The notes below the pieces were generated by a model. It saw only the letters and a list, made by a program, of their open reading frames with translations. It was not told the DNA's origin and made no database searches. Of a stretch of DNA of 64,000 nt, positions 13,077-25,459 are shown piece after piece. The translations under genes were made by a program, and so were the position numbers. Source of the DNA: Balaenoptera acutorostrata (taxonomy: Eukaryota; Chordata; Mammalia; Artiodactyla; Balaenopteridae); assembly GCF_949987535.1 (NCBI RefSeq), contig NC_080071.1, positions 20,297,032-20,361,031 of the forward strand, written 5' to 3'. Numbering within the stretch: the stretch's first letter is position 1; every line of letters starts with the position of its first letter.

Positions 13077-14005
13077 ATGAAAAGGCAGAGGACTATGTAC
13101 CAGATGAAAGAACAAGATAAAACCCCAGAAAAACAACTAAATGAAGTGGAGATAGGCAACCTTCCAGAAAAAGAATTCAGAATAATGATAGTGAAGATGA
13201 TCCAGGACCTCAGAAAAAGAATGGAGGCAAAGATCAAGAAGATGCAAGAAATGTTTCACAAAGACCTAGAAGACTTAAAGAACAAACACCTACAAGAATG
13301 AAAGAACAAACAAGCAGAGATGAATAATACAATAACTGAAATGAAAAATACACTAGAAGGAATCAATAGCAGAATAACTGAGGCAGAAGAATGGAGAAGT
13401 TACCCAGAAGACAGAATGGTGGAATTCACGGCCATGGAAAGAATAAAGAAAAAAGAATGAAAAGAAATGAAGACAGCCTAAGAGACCTCTGGGACAACAT
13501 TAAACGCACCAACATTTGCATTATAGGGGTCCCAGAAGGAGAAGAGAGAGAGAAAGGACCCAAGAAAATATTTGAAGAGATTATAGTCGAAAACTTCCCT
13601 AACATGGGAAAGGAAATAGCCACCCAAGTCCAGGAAGCACAGAGAGTCCCATACAGGATAAACCCAAGAAGAAACACACTGAGACACATAGTAATCAAAC
13701 TGACAAAAATTAAACATGAAGAAAAATTATTAAAAGCAACAAGGTAAAAAAGACAAATAACATAAAAGGGAACTATCATAAGATTAACAGCTGATTTCTC
13801 AGCAGAAACTCTACAAGCCTGAAGGGAGTAGCACAATATACTTAAAGTAATGAAAGGAAAGGACCTACAACCAAGATTACTCTACCCGGCAAGGATCTCA
13901 TTCAGATTCAACAGAGAAATCAAAAGCTTTACAGACAAGCAAAAGCTAAGAGAATTCAGCACCACCAAACCAGCTCTACAACAAATGCTAAAGGAACTTC
14001 TCTAA
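13077..14005 (+). pseudogene. L1 ORF1 relic
   Basis: L1 ORF1 encodes the RNA-binding coiled-coil chaperone of the retrotransposon particle. The start (MKRQRTMYQMKEQ) and the end (ctacaacaaatgctaaagga, then stop at 14003-14005) are recognisable. The coiled-coil part reads to about 13301, where a stop follows KHLQE; the frame then resumes around 13391-13747 with the RNA-binding region (IIGVPEGEEREKG, VQEAQRVPYRINPRRN). It is therefore split by at least one stop and one frameshift and cannot make a full protein. Confidence 0.9.
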
Positions 14006-15223
14006 GTGGGAAACACAAGAGAAGAAAAGGACCTACAAAAACAAACCCAACACAATTAAGAAAACGGTAATAGGAACATACATATCGATAATTACCTTGA
14101 ATGTAAATGGATTAAATGCCCCACCAAAAGAAACAGACTGGCTGAATGAATACAAAAACAAGACCCATATATATGCTGTCTACAAGAGACCCACTTCAGA
14201 CCTAGGGACACATACAGACTGAAAGTGAGGGGATGGAAAAAGATATTCCATGCAAATAGAAGTCAAAAGAAAGCTGGAGTAGCAATAGTCATATCTGAAA
14301 AAATAGACTTTAAAATAAAGAATGTTACAAGAGGCAAAGAAAGACACTACATAATGATCAAGGGATCAATCCAAAAAGAAGATATAACAATTATATATGC
14401 ACACAACATAGGAGCACCCCAATACATAAGGCAAATGTTTACAGCTATAAAAGAGGAAATAGACAGTAACACAATAATAGTGGGGGATTTTAACACCTCA
14501 CATACACCAATGGACAGATCATCCAGACAGAAAATTCATAAGGAAACACAAGCTTTAAATGACACAATAGACCAGATAAATGTAATTGATATTTATAGGA
14601 CATTTCATCCAAAAACAGCAGATTACACTTTCTTCTCAAGTGCACATGGAACATTCTCCAGGACAGATCACATCTTGGGTCACAAATCAAGCCTCGGAAA
14701 ATGTAGGAAAATTGAAATCATATGAAGCATGTTTTCTGACCACAACACTATGAGAGTAGAAATGAATTACAGGAAAAAACCCCATAAAACCCACAAACAC
14801 AGGGAGGCTAAACAATACGTTATTAAATAACCAAGAGATCACTGAAGAAATCAAAGAAGAAATGAAATACTACCTAGAGACAATGACAATGAAAACACGA
14901 CGATCCAAAACCTATGGGATACAGCAAAGCAGTTCTAAGAGGGAAGTTTATAGCAATACAATCCTACCTCAAGAAAGAAGAAAAATCGCAAATATACAAT
15001 CTAAATTTACACTTGAAGCAACAAGAGAAAGAAGAACAAACAAAACCCAGAATTAGAACAAATGAAACCCAGATGGAAAGAAATCATAAAGATCAGAGCA
15101 GAAATAAATGAAATAGAAACAAAGAAAACAACAGCAAAGATCAATAAAACTAAAAGCTGGTTCTTTGAGAAAATAAACAAAACTGATAAACCTTTAGCCG
15201 GACTCATCAAGAAAATGAGGGAG

Positions 15224-15932
15224 GACTTCCCTGGTGGTGCAGTGGTTAAGAATCCACCTGCCAGGGGCTTCCCTGGTGGCGCAGTGGTTGAGAATCTGCC
15301 TGCTAATGCAGGGGACACGGGTTCGAGCCCTGGTCTGGGAAGATCCCACATGCCACGGAGCAGCTGGGCCCGTGAGCCACAATTGCTGAGCCTGCGCGTC
15401 TGGAGCCTGTGCCCCGCAACGGGAGGGGCCGCGATGGAGAAAGGCCCGCGCACCGCGATGAAGAGCGGTCCCCGCACCGCGATGAAGAGTGGCCCCCGCT
15501 TGCCGCAACTGGAGAAAGCCCTCGCACGAACTGAAGACCCAATACAGACAAAAATAAATTAATTAATTAATTAAAAAGAAAATCCTTAAAAAAAAAAAAA
15601 AAAAAGAATCCACCTGCCAATGCAGGGGACATGGATTTGAGCCCTGGTCCGGGAAGATCCCACATGACGCGCAGCAATGAAGCCCATGCGCCACAACTAC
15701 TGAGCCAGCTCTCTAGAGCTCACAAGCCACAACTACTGAGCACGTGTTCCACACCTACTGAGGCCCGCATGCCTAGAGCCTGTACTTCTCAACAAGAGAA
15801 GCCACCGCAATGAGAAGCCCGCGCACCGCAATGAAGAGTAGCCCCCACTCGCTGCAACTAGAGAGAGCCCACGCTCAGCAACAAAGATCAAATGCAGCCA
15901 AAAATAAATAAATGAATAAATAAATTTATAAA
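15224..15932 (+). mobile_element. CHR-family SINE, class B, split by another SINE
   Basis: The head (15224-15263) and body/tail (15604-15932) are one class B SINE interrupted by a younger copy. Its own target-site duplication inside the L1 is aagaaaatgagggag (15209-15223) against aagaaaaagagggag (15933-15947). Without the SINE the L1 sequence matches the other L1 at about 37325-37340. Confidence 0.95.
15264..15603 (+). mobile_element. CHR-family SINE, class A with internal duplication, nested
   Basis: This SINE lies inside another SINE, bounded by perfect copies of aagaatccacctgcca at 15248-15263 and 15604-15619. Its body carries a duplicated 'ccgcaccgcgatgaagag' unit at about 15448-15488 that normal class A copies have once. 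It shares 'gctaatgcagggg', 'cacaattgctgagcc' and 'gcacgaactgaagac' with the copies at 20849 and 47832. Confidence 0.96.
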
Positions 15933-18833
15933 AAGAAAAAGAGGGAGAGGACTCAAATTAATAAAATTAGAAATGAAAAAGGAGAAGTTTCAATGGACAC
16001 CACAGAAATACAAAGCATCCAAAGAGACTACTACAAGCAACTCTATGCCAATAAAATGGACAACCTGGAAGAAATGGACAAACTCTTAGAAAGGTGTAAC
16101 ATTCCAACACTGAACTAGGAAGAAATAGAAAATATGAACAGACCAATCACAATTAATGAAATTGAAACTGTGATCAAAAATCTTCCAACAAAGAGAACTC
16201 CAGGGAAAGATGGCTTCACAGGTGAATTCTATCAAACATTTAGAGAAGAGTTAACACCCATCCCTCTCAAACTCTACCAAAACATTGCAGAGGAAGGAAC
16301 ACTCCCAAACTCATTCTATGAGGCCACCATCACCCTGATTCCAAAACCAGACAAAGCTACTACAAAAAAAGAAAATTACAGACCAATATCACTGATGAAT
16401 ATAGATGCAAAAAACCTCAACAAAATACTAGCAAACAGAATCCAACAATACATTAAAAGGATTATACACCATGATCAAGTGGGATTTATCCCAGGGATGC
16501 AAGGATTCTTGAATATATGCAAATCAATCAATGTGATACACCATATTAACAAACTGAAGAATAAAAACCATATGATCATCTCAATAGATGCAGAAAAAGC
16601 TTCTGACAACATTCAGCACCGATTAATGATAAAAACTCTCCAGAAAGTGGGCATAAAGGGAACCTACCTCAACATAATAAAGGCCATACGTGACAAACCC
16701 ACAGCAAGCATCATTCTCAATGGTGAAAAACTGAAAGTATTTCCTGTAAGATCAGGAACAAGACAAGGATGTCCCCTCTTGCCAGTATTATTCAACATAG
16801 TTTTGGAAGTCCTAGCCACGGCAATGAGAGAAGAAAAAGAAATAAAAGGAATACAAATTGGAAAGGAAGAAGTAAAATTGTCACTGCAGGTGACATGATA
16901 CCATACATAGATAATCTTAAAGATGCCACCAGAAAACTACTAGAGCTAATCAATGAATTTAGTAAAGCTGCAGGATACAAAATTAATGCACAGAAATCTC
17001 TGGCATTCCTATACACTAACAACAAAATATCAGAAAGAGAAATTAAGGAAACACTCCCATTCACCACTGCAACAAAAAGAATAAAATACCTAGGAATAAA
17101 CCTACCTAAGGAGGTAAAAGACGTGTACTCAGAAAACTATAAGACACTGATGAAAGAAATCAAAGATGACACAAACGGATGGAGAGATATACCATGTTCT
17201 TGGATTGGAAGAATCAATATTGTGAAAATGACTATACTACCCAGAGCCATATACAGATTCAGTTCAATCCCTATCAAACTACCAATGGCATTTTTCATAG
17301 AACTAGAACAAAAAATTTCACACTTTTTATGGAAACACAAAAGACCCCAAATAGCCAAAGCAATCCTGAGGGAAAAAAACGGAGCTGAAGGAATCAAGAC
17401 TCCCTGACCTCAGACTATACTACAAAGCTTCAGTAATCAAGACAATATGGCACAAAAACAGAAATATAGATCAATGGAACAGGATAGAAAGCACAGAGAT
17501 AAACCCATGCACCTACGGGCAACTAATCAATGACAAAGGAGGAAAGGATATACAATGGAGAAAAGACAGTCTCTTCAATAAGTGGTGCTGGGAAAACTGG
17601 ACAGCTACATGTAAAAGAATGAAATTAGAACACTCCCTAACACCATACAAAAAAATAAACTCCAAATGGATTAAAGACTTAAATGTAAGACTGGATACTA
17701 TAAAACTCTTAGAGGAAAACATAGGAAGAACACTCTTTGACATAAATCACAGAAAGATCTCTTTTGATCCACCTCCTAGAGTAATGGAAATAAAAACAAA
17801 AATAAACAAATGGGACCTAATGAAACTTAAAAGCTTTTGCACAGCAAAGGAAACCATAAACAAGACGAAAAGACATGAATCAACGGACAAAGGATTAATC
17901 TCCAAAATATATAAACAGCTCATGCAGCTCAATATTTAAAAAACAACCCAATCCAAAAATGGGCAGAAGACCTAAATAGACATTTCTCTAAAGAAGACAT
18001 GCAGATGGCCAAGAGGCACATGAAAAGCTGCTCAACATCACTAATTATTAGAGAAATGCAAATCAAAACTACAATGAGGTATCACCTCACACCAGTCAAA
18101 ATGGCTATCAACAGAAAATCTACAAACAACAAATGCTGGAGAGGGTGTGGAGAAAAGCGAACCCTCTTGCACTGTTGGTGGGAATGTAAATTGATCCAGC
18201 CACTATGGAGAACAGTATGGAGGTTCCTTAAAAAACTAAAAATAGAATTACCATATAATCCAGCAATCCCACTACTGGGCATACACCCAGAGAAAACCAT
18301 AATGCAAAAAGACACATGCACCCCAATGTTCACTGCAGCACTATTTACAATAGCCAGGTCATATAAGCAACGTAAATGCCCATCAACAGATAAATGGATA
18401 AAGAAGATGTGGTACATATATACAATGGACTATTACTCAGCTATAAAAAGTAATGAAACTGGGTCATTTGTAGAGATGTGGATGGACTTAGAGACTGTCA
18501 TACAGAGTGAAGTAAGTCAGAAAGAGAAAAACAAACATCATATATTAACGCATATATGTGGAATCTAGAAAAATGGTACAGATGAACCGGTTTGCAAGGC
18601 AGATATAGAGACACAGCTGTAGAGAACAAACGTATGGACACCAAGGTGATTGACATGTATGCACTAATATTTATAAAATAGATATAAGAACCTGCTGTAT
18701 AAAAAATAAATAAAATAAAATTTAAAATAAATAAAATAAAATAAAATGCTAAACTAGCATAGTAATTTCAAATAAAATCAACGTATTTGAAAAAAACAAA
18801 TAAAATTGAAGGAAAAAAAAAGAAATATTGTGA

Positions 18834-20140
18834 ATATGTGTAGGCATCCAAAATGGTCATTTATACACAGATAATCATGGTGCTGGAGCAGACTTTGAAA
18901 AGGCCTCTTAGGTCAGACTAAGCCCTATTATTTTAAACGTCGCACATTTTTCCTAGAATATGTATGCTTTGTTAATATGACAAATGGAAAAAGTATGATG
19001 CTTCATGCTAATTATCAGCCTATAAATACCAATTTCAAACTGAACAGCTAATACTAGAAATTCACTAAAGATGGAAATTAACTACAGAGATACTAGAATT
19101 GCATTTTACACGTGAATATTAGAATTTTAGAGCTGGAGGTAATTTAGTCCAACTCTTGTTTTTAACAGACAGAGAAATAGAGGCCTGGGGATATTAAGTG
19201 ATTTGTCCACGTCCACACAGATAGTGCCAGGACAGAAACTAGAATTCAAGAAATTCTCTTAAAAAATAAAAATTGGAGTAATTACAACAGATTATGGTTT
19301 GAAAGTTAATATTGCAAATGTGTTAAGAATATATCATTATTGAAGGATATGCCCAGGGCTACTGCATGCAATTGTGCAGGGTGAATGCAGAACACATGTC
19401 AAGGGGGTGGTGCCATTTCAGAGAGTAAAGTTGGGTAGTACACAACCTAAACGACTATTCGCAGCAGGGTTGACTATTTCATTCAAAAAGTACTTTTGAG
19501 AATTTGGGGAGCTACTCTAAGGCAACCTACATTTCTTTGAGGTAATGATGATTCTTCTTGATACCTCAGAGTTCACACCTACTAAGAAATATTCCAAATT
19601 AGGCTAACAATGTTTTATAATCAAGGAAACTAATGATTGACCTAAATATATCATTACCATTCCTCTCTCTGACTGACAAATAAGGAAAATGATAACTAAC
19701 ATTTATGAAACATTATTAAATGCCAGGGACTATGCCATGTGATTTACACACGTGGCCTCATTGAATACTCACTACAGCACAGCAAGTTAGGTCTTTTATT
19801 TCTCTATTTTATAAATAAGGAAACAGAGGCTTGGAGGGGTTAAGTTAACTTCTTCAAGGTTAACGAGCTCATAAGCAATCTAGATAAGACATAAACCAAG
19901 ACAATTTGAGTAAGTCCCTCTAGTGTCATCCACTACATCAGTGTTTGACAAACTTCAGTCACTAGTGTCCACTCATAACTGGATCTGCAGATAATCTGTG
20001 GATATTAATACTTTTCTTTAAATTGACTCACTTTAAAAAATATTAAATTTATTTGAAAATAAAACAAAAAAATGATAGATTACGTATTTCAGATTAAACT
20101 TTCTACTGAACTTAAAGAAAACTAGCCAAAAATTTTAAAA
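18834..20140. other. Intronic stretch with MIR-like relics
   Basis: The stretch contains a MIR-like fragment around 19125-19250 ('gagctggaggtaatttagtc', 'gaggcctggggatattaagt') and a clearer one at 19690-19885, listed separately. The remainder is not recognised. Confidence 0.5.
19690..19885 (+). repeat. MIR SINE relic
   Basis: The order 'aatgccagggactatgccat', 'cctcattgaatactcactac', 'aaggaaacagaggcttggag' and 'ggttaagttaac' follows the 3' half of the mammalian MIR SINE in sense orientation, strongly diverged. Confidence 0.75.
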
Positions 20141-20157
20141 ATAATAAGAACTTCTAT

Positions 20158-20493
20158 TTTTTTAATACATTTATTTATTTATTTTTGGCTGCATTGGGTT
20201 CTTGTTGCTGCACGTGGGCTTTTTCTAGTTGCAGCGAGCGGGGGCTACTCTTTGTTGCAGTGTGCGGGCTTCTCTTGTTGAGGAGCATGGGCTCTAGGCA
20301 TCCAGGCTTCAGTAGTCGTGTCACACGGGCTCAGTAGTTGTGGCTTGTGGGCTCTAGAGCACAGGCTCAGTAGTTGTGATGCACGGGCTTAGTTGCTCCA
20401 CGGCATGTGGGATCTTCCTGGACCAGGGCTCGAACCCGTGTCCCCTGCATTGGCAGGCGGATTCTTAACCACTGCGCCACCAGGGAAGTCCTG
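20158..20493 (-). mobile_element. CHR-family SINE, class B, antisense
   Basis: A reversed class B SINE from the T-rich tail (taatacatttatttattt) to the head 'accagggaagtcc'. Imperfect flanking duplications begin with ataataa (about 20141 and 20494). The flanks overlap sequence that is duplicated again at 26698, so the exact duplication is hard to delimit. Confidence 0.88.
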
Positions 20494-20539
20494 ATAATAA
20501 CTACTTAAAGTGCTGAGAAATGATAATAACTTTTTAAAA

Positions 20540-21364
20540 AATAAATCTTACTGCAGTATAATTGCTTCACAATACTGTTAGTTTCTGTTGCACAACAAAG
20601 CAAATCAACCATATGCATACACATGTCCCCATATCCCGTCCCTCTTGAGCCTCCCTCCCATCCTCTCTATCCCACCCTTCTAGGTTATCACGAAGCACCG
20701 AGCCAATCTCCCTGTGCTATGCTGCTGCTTCCCACCAGCCAACTATTTTACATTCCGCAGTGTATATATGTCGATTCTACTCTCACTTTGCCCCAGCTTC
20801 CCCCTCCCACCCCATGTCCCCAAGTTCATTTTCTATGTGTACCTCTTTTTTTTTTTTTTTTAAAGTTTTACTTGATTTTATTTATTTATTTATTTATTTT
20901 TGGCTGTGTTGGGTCTTCGGTTCGTGCGAGGGCTTTCTCCAGTTGCGGCAAGCGGGGGCCACTCTTCATCGCGGTGCGGGGACCGCTCTTCATCGCGGTG
21001 CGCGGGCCTTTCTCTATCGCGGCCCCTCCCGTCGCGGGGCACAGGCTCCAGACGCGCAGGCTCAGCAATTGTGGCTCACGGGCCCAGCTGCTCCGCGGCA
21101 TGTGGGATCTTCCCAGACCAGGGCTCGAACCCGTGTCCCCTGCATTAGCAGGCAGATTCTCAACCACTGCGCCACCAGGGAAGCCCCCTATGTGTACCTC
21201 TTTATTCCTGCCCTGCAACTAGGTTCATCAGTGTCATTTTCTTTTTTTTTTTTTTTTAGATTCCATATATACACATTAGCATACGGTATTTGTTTTTCTC
21301 TTTCTGACTTACTTCATTCTGTATGACAGACTCTAGGTCCACCCACCTCACTACAAAGAACTCA
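20540..21364 (-). mobile_element. 5'-truncated L1 fragment, antisense, split by a SINE
   Basis: The plus strand is the reversed 3' end of a cetartiodactyl L1 ('gcagtataattgcttcacaa', 'ccaatctccctgtgctatgc', 'gacttacttcattctgtatg'). It stops at 21364, where the poly(T) of the next L1 begins. A SINE interrupts it at 20849-21187. Because the matching target duplication lies beyond 26697, it may be the transduced 3' part of the neighbouring L1. Confidence 0.85.
20849..21187 (-). mobile_element. CHR-family SINE, class A with internal duplication, antisense
   Basis: A complete young copy with target-site duplication ctatgtgtacctcttt at 20833-20848 and 21188-21203. The internal duplicate ('cttcatcgcggtgcggggac', 'cttcatcgcggtgcgcgggc') is at about 20964-21008. 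It differs from the copy at 47832 at only two positions that I can find in the roughly 290-bp body. Confidence 0.97.
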
Positions 21365-21600
21365 ATTTTTTTTTCTTGAATTTTTGAATTTTATTTTATT
21401 TCTTTTTTTATATGGCAGGTTCTTATTAGTTATCCATTGTATACATATTAGTGTATATATGTCAATCCCAATCTCCCAAATCATCACACCACCAATCCCT
21501 CCCCCACCCCACCATTTTCCCCCCTTGGTGTCCATACATTTGTTCTCTACATCTGTGTCTCAATTTCTGCCCTACAAACCGGTTCATCTGTACCATTAGT

Positions 21601-24600
21601 CTAGGTTCCACATATATGCATTAACATACGATATTTGTTTTTCCCTTTCTGACTTACTTCACTCTGTTTGACCGTCTCTAGACTCATCCACGTCTCTACA
21701 AATGACCCAATTTCATTCCTTTTTATGGCGGAGTAATATTCCATTGTATATATGTACCACATCTCCTTTATCCATTTGTCTGTCAGTGGGCATTTAGGTT
21801 GGTTCCATGTCCTGGCTACTGTAAATAGTGCTGCAGTGAACAATGTGGTACATGTCTCTTTTCAAATTATGGTTTTCGCAGGGTATATGCCCAGTAGTGG
21901 GATTGCTGGGTCATATGGTAGTTCTATTTTTAGTTTTTTAAGGAACCTCCATACTGTTTTCCTTAGTGGTTGTATCAATTTACATTCCCACCAACAGTGC
22001 AGGAGGGTTCCCTTTTCACCACACCCTTTCTAGCATTTATTGTTTCTAGATTTTTTGATAATGGCCATTCTCACAGCTGTGAGGTGATATCTCATTGTAG
22101 TTTTGATTTGCATTTCTCAAATGATTAGTGATGTTGAGCAGCTTTTCATGTGCCTCTTGGCCATCTGTATGTCTTCCTTGGTGTAATGTCTATTTAGGTC
22201 TTCCACCCATTTTTTTTACTGGATTGTTTTTTTGATATTGAGCTCCATGTGCTGTTTGTATATTTGGGAGATTAATCCTATGTCTGTTCTTTCATTTGCA
22301 AATATTTTCTCCCATTCTGAGGGTTGTTTGTCTTGTTTATGGTTTCCTTTGCTTTGCAAAAGCTTTTAAGTTTAAGTAAGTCCCATTTGTTTATTTTTGT
22401 TTTTATTTCCATTACTCTAGAAGGTGGGTCAAAAAAGATCTTGCTGTGGTTTATGTCACAGAGTGTTTTTCCTATGTTTTCCTCTAAGAGTTTTATAGTG
22501 TCTGGTCTTACATTTAAGTCTTTAATCCACCTGGAGTTTATTTTTGTGTATGGTGTTAGGGAGTGTTCTAATTTCATTCTTTTACATGTAGCTGTCCAGT
22601 TTTCCCAGCACCACTTATTGAAGAGGCTGTCTTTTCTCCACTGTATGTTCTTGCCCCCTTTGCCGTAAATTAGGTGCCCATATGTGCATGGGTTTACCTC
22701 TCGGCACTCTATCCTGTACCATTGATCTATATTTCTGTTTTTGTGCCAGTACCATACTGTCTTGATTACTGTAGCTTTGTGGTATAGTTTGAAGTCAGGG
22801 AGCTTGATTCCTTCATGTCCGTTTTTCTTTCTCAAGATTGCTTTGGCTATTCGGGGTCTTCTGTGTTTCCATACGAATTGTAAAATTTTTTGTTCTAATT
22901 CTGTGAAGAATGCCATTGGTACTTTGATAGGGATTGCATTGAATCTGTTGATTGCTTTGGGTAGTATAGTCATTTTCACATTGTTGATTCTTTCAATCCA
23001 AGAAAATGGTATATATCTCCATCTGTTTTGGTCTATCTTTGATTTCTTTCATCAGTGTCTTATAGTTTTCTGAGTACAAGTCTTTCGACACCTTAGGCAG
23101 GTTTATTCCTAGGTATTTTATTCTTTTTTCTTGCAATGGTAAATTGCAGTGTTTCCTTAATTTCTGTTTCTGACTTTTTGTTGTTGGTGTATAGTGTATA
23201 TGAATGCCAGAGATTTCTGTGCATTAATTTTGTATCCTGCAACCTTACCACATTCATTGATTAGTTCTAGCAGTTTTCTGGCAGTATCTTTAGGATTTTC
23301 TATGTATAATATCATGTCATCGCCAAACAGTGCCAAGTTTACTTCTTCTTTTCCAATTTGTATTCCTTTTATTTCTTTTTCTTCTCTGAGTTGTGTGGCT
23401 AGGACTTCCAAAACTATGTTGAATAAGAGTGGCGAGAGGGGACATCCTTGTCTTCTTCCTGATCTTAGTGGAAATGCTTTCAGTTTTTCACCATTAAGAA
23501 TGATGCTTGCTGTGGGTTTGTCATATATGGCCTTTATTATGTTGACGTAGGTTCCCTCTATGCCCACTTTCTGGAGAGTTTTTATCATAAATGGGTGTTG
23601 AATGTTGTCAAAAGCTTTTTCTGCATGTATTGAGATGATCATATGGTTTTTATTCCTTAATTTGTTAATGTGGCATATCACGTTGATTGACTTGCATATA
23701 CTGAAGAATCCTTGCATTCCTGGGATAAATCCCACTTGATCATGGTGTATGATCCTCTTAATGTGTTGTTGGATTCTGTTTGCTAGTATTTTGTTCAGAA
23801 TTTTTGCATCTATGTTCATATTGGTCTATAATTTTCTTTTTGTGTGATATCTTTTTCTTGTTTTGGTATCATGGTGATGGTGGCTTTCAGAATGAATTTG
23901 GAAGCATTTCTCCCTCTGCAATTTTTTGGGAGAGTTTGAGAAGGATGGGGGTGTTAGCTCTTCTCTGTTTGATAGAATTCACCTGTGAGGCCATCTGGTC
24001 CTGGACTTTTGGTTGTTGGAAGATTTTTAATTATGGTTTCAATTTCATTACTTGTGATAGGTCTGTTTATATTTTCTAATTCTTCCTGGTTCAGTCTTGG
24101 AAAATTGTACCTTTCCAAGAATTTCTGCATTTCTTTGTGGTTATCCATTTTATTGGCATATAGTTGTTTGTGGTAGTCTCTTATAAACCTTAGTATTTCT
24201 GCATTGTCAGTCATGATTCTCCTTTTTCATTTCTAATTTTATTGATTTGCATCCTCTCCCTTTTTTTCTTGATGAGTCTGGCTACAGGTTTATCAATTTT
24301 ATCTTCTCAAAGAACCAGCTTTTAGTTTTATTGATTTTTGCTATTGTTTTCTTTGTTTCTATTTCATTTATTTCTGCTCTGATGTTTATGATTTCTTTCC
24401 TTCTACTGACTTTTGGTTTTTCTTTGTTCTTCTTTCTCTAGTTGCTTTAAGTGTAGAGTGAGATTGTTTGAGATTGTTCTTGTTTCTTGAGATGAGATTG
24501 TATTGCTATAAACTTCCCTCTTAGAACTGCTTTTGCTGTATCCCATTGGTTTTGGGTCGTCGTGTTTCCATTGTCATTTGTTTCTATGTATTTTTTAATT

Positions 24601-25401
24601 TCTTCTTTGATTTCTTCAGTGATCTCTGGTTATTTAGAAGTGCACTGTTTAGTCTCCATGTATTTATGTTTTTTCAAGTTTTTTTCCTGTAACTGATTTC
24701 CAATCTCATACCGTTGTGGTCAGAAAAGGTGCTTGATACAATTTCAATTTTCTTAAATTTTCTGAGGCTTGATTTGTGACCCAAGATGTGATCTATCCTG
24801 GAGAATGTTCCATGTGCACTTGAGAAGAAAGTGTATTCTGCCACTTTTGGGTGGAATGTTCTATAAATATCAGTTAGATATATCTGGTCTATTGTGTCAT
24901 TTAAAGCTTGTGTTTCCTTATTTATTTTCTGTTTGGATGATCTGTCTCTTGGTGTAAGTGGGGTGTTAAATTCCCCTACTATTATTGTGTTACTGTCGAT
25001 TTCTCCTTTCATGGTTGTTAGCAGTTGCCTTATGTATTGAGGTGCTCCTATGTTGGGTGCATATATATTTATAATTGTTATATCTTCTTCTTGGATTGAT
25101 CCTTTGATCATTATGTAGTGTCCTTCCTTGTTTCTTCTAACATTCTTTATTTTAAAGTCTATTTTATCTGATATGAGTATTGCTACTCCAGCTTTCTTTT
25201 GATTTCCAGTTGCATGGAATATCTTTTTCCATCCCCCTCACTTTCAGTCTGTATGTGTCCCTAGGTCTGAAGTGGGTTTCTTGTAGACAGCATATATATG
25301 GGTCTTGTTTTTGTATTCATTCAGCCAGTCTGTTTCTTTTGGTGGGGCTTTTAATGTTTTACATTCAAGGTTATTATCAATATGTATGTTCCTATTACCA
25401 T
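21601..25401 (-). pseudogene. L1 ORF2 relic, antisense
   Basis: The endonuclease portion is open at 24674-25111, with SDHN present but VGEFNT where VGDFN is usual, a change at a catalytic aspartate. The reverse transcriptase is open at 23157-23819. Motif A reads SIHAEKAFD, so its catalytic Asp is His, and the active-site box is FGDD. At about 22030 the first zinc-knuckle segment carries a stop in place of the Trp after its Cys. The last frame ends at 21601-21603. Several frameshifts separate these pieces. Confidence 0.92.
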
Positions 25402-25459
25402 TTTCTTAATTGTTTTGGGTTTGTTTTTGTGGGTCTTTTTCTTCTCTTGTGTTTCCTGC

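Larger units (their letters stand above)
14067..18568 (+). pseudogene. L1 ORF2 relic (endonuclease-reverse transcriptase)
   Basis: Pieces of the endonuclease domain are open at 14225-14725 (VGDFNTSHTPMD) and of the reverse transcriptase at 16134-16898 ([22 protein letters not shown]). Motif A reads SIDAEKASD where SIDAEKAFD is usual. The catalytic FADD motif is lost because bases are missing near 16886, shifting the frame. The C-terminal zinc knuckle (CWRGC...HCWWEC, C-x3-C-x7-H-x4-C) is intact at about 18134-18187, and the frame ends at 18566-18568. The SINE nest splits the segment between endonuclease and reverse transcriptase. Confidence 0.92.
12175..18821 (+). mobile_element. Full-length sense L1, broken, with nested SINEs
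   Basis: A complete cetacean-type L1: 5' UTR starting 'ggttcaagatggcagagtag', ORF1 relic, ORF2 relic and 3' UTR ending 'aacctgctgtataaa'. The duplication gaaatactgtga at 12163-12174 is matched by gaaatattgtga at 18822-18833. About 100 bp beyond the usual L1 3' end (18720-18821), including a second AATAAA and an A-run, lie inside the duplication and look like a short 3' transduction. Two SINEs sit in ORF2 at 15224-15932. Frameshifts and stops make it inactive. Confidence 0.92.

Noticed and set aside
15062..15562. Open frames with [21 protein letters not shown] peptides, seen many times
   Set aside because: These are translations of CHR SINEs in various frames and strands (also near 5736, 20886, 41605, 47879); the SINEs are non-coding.
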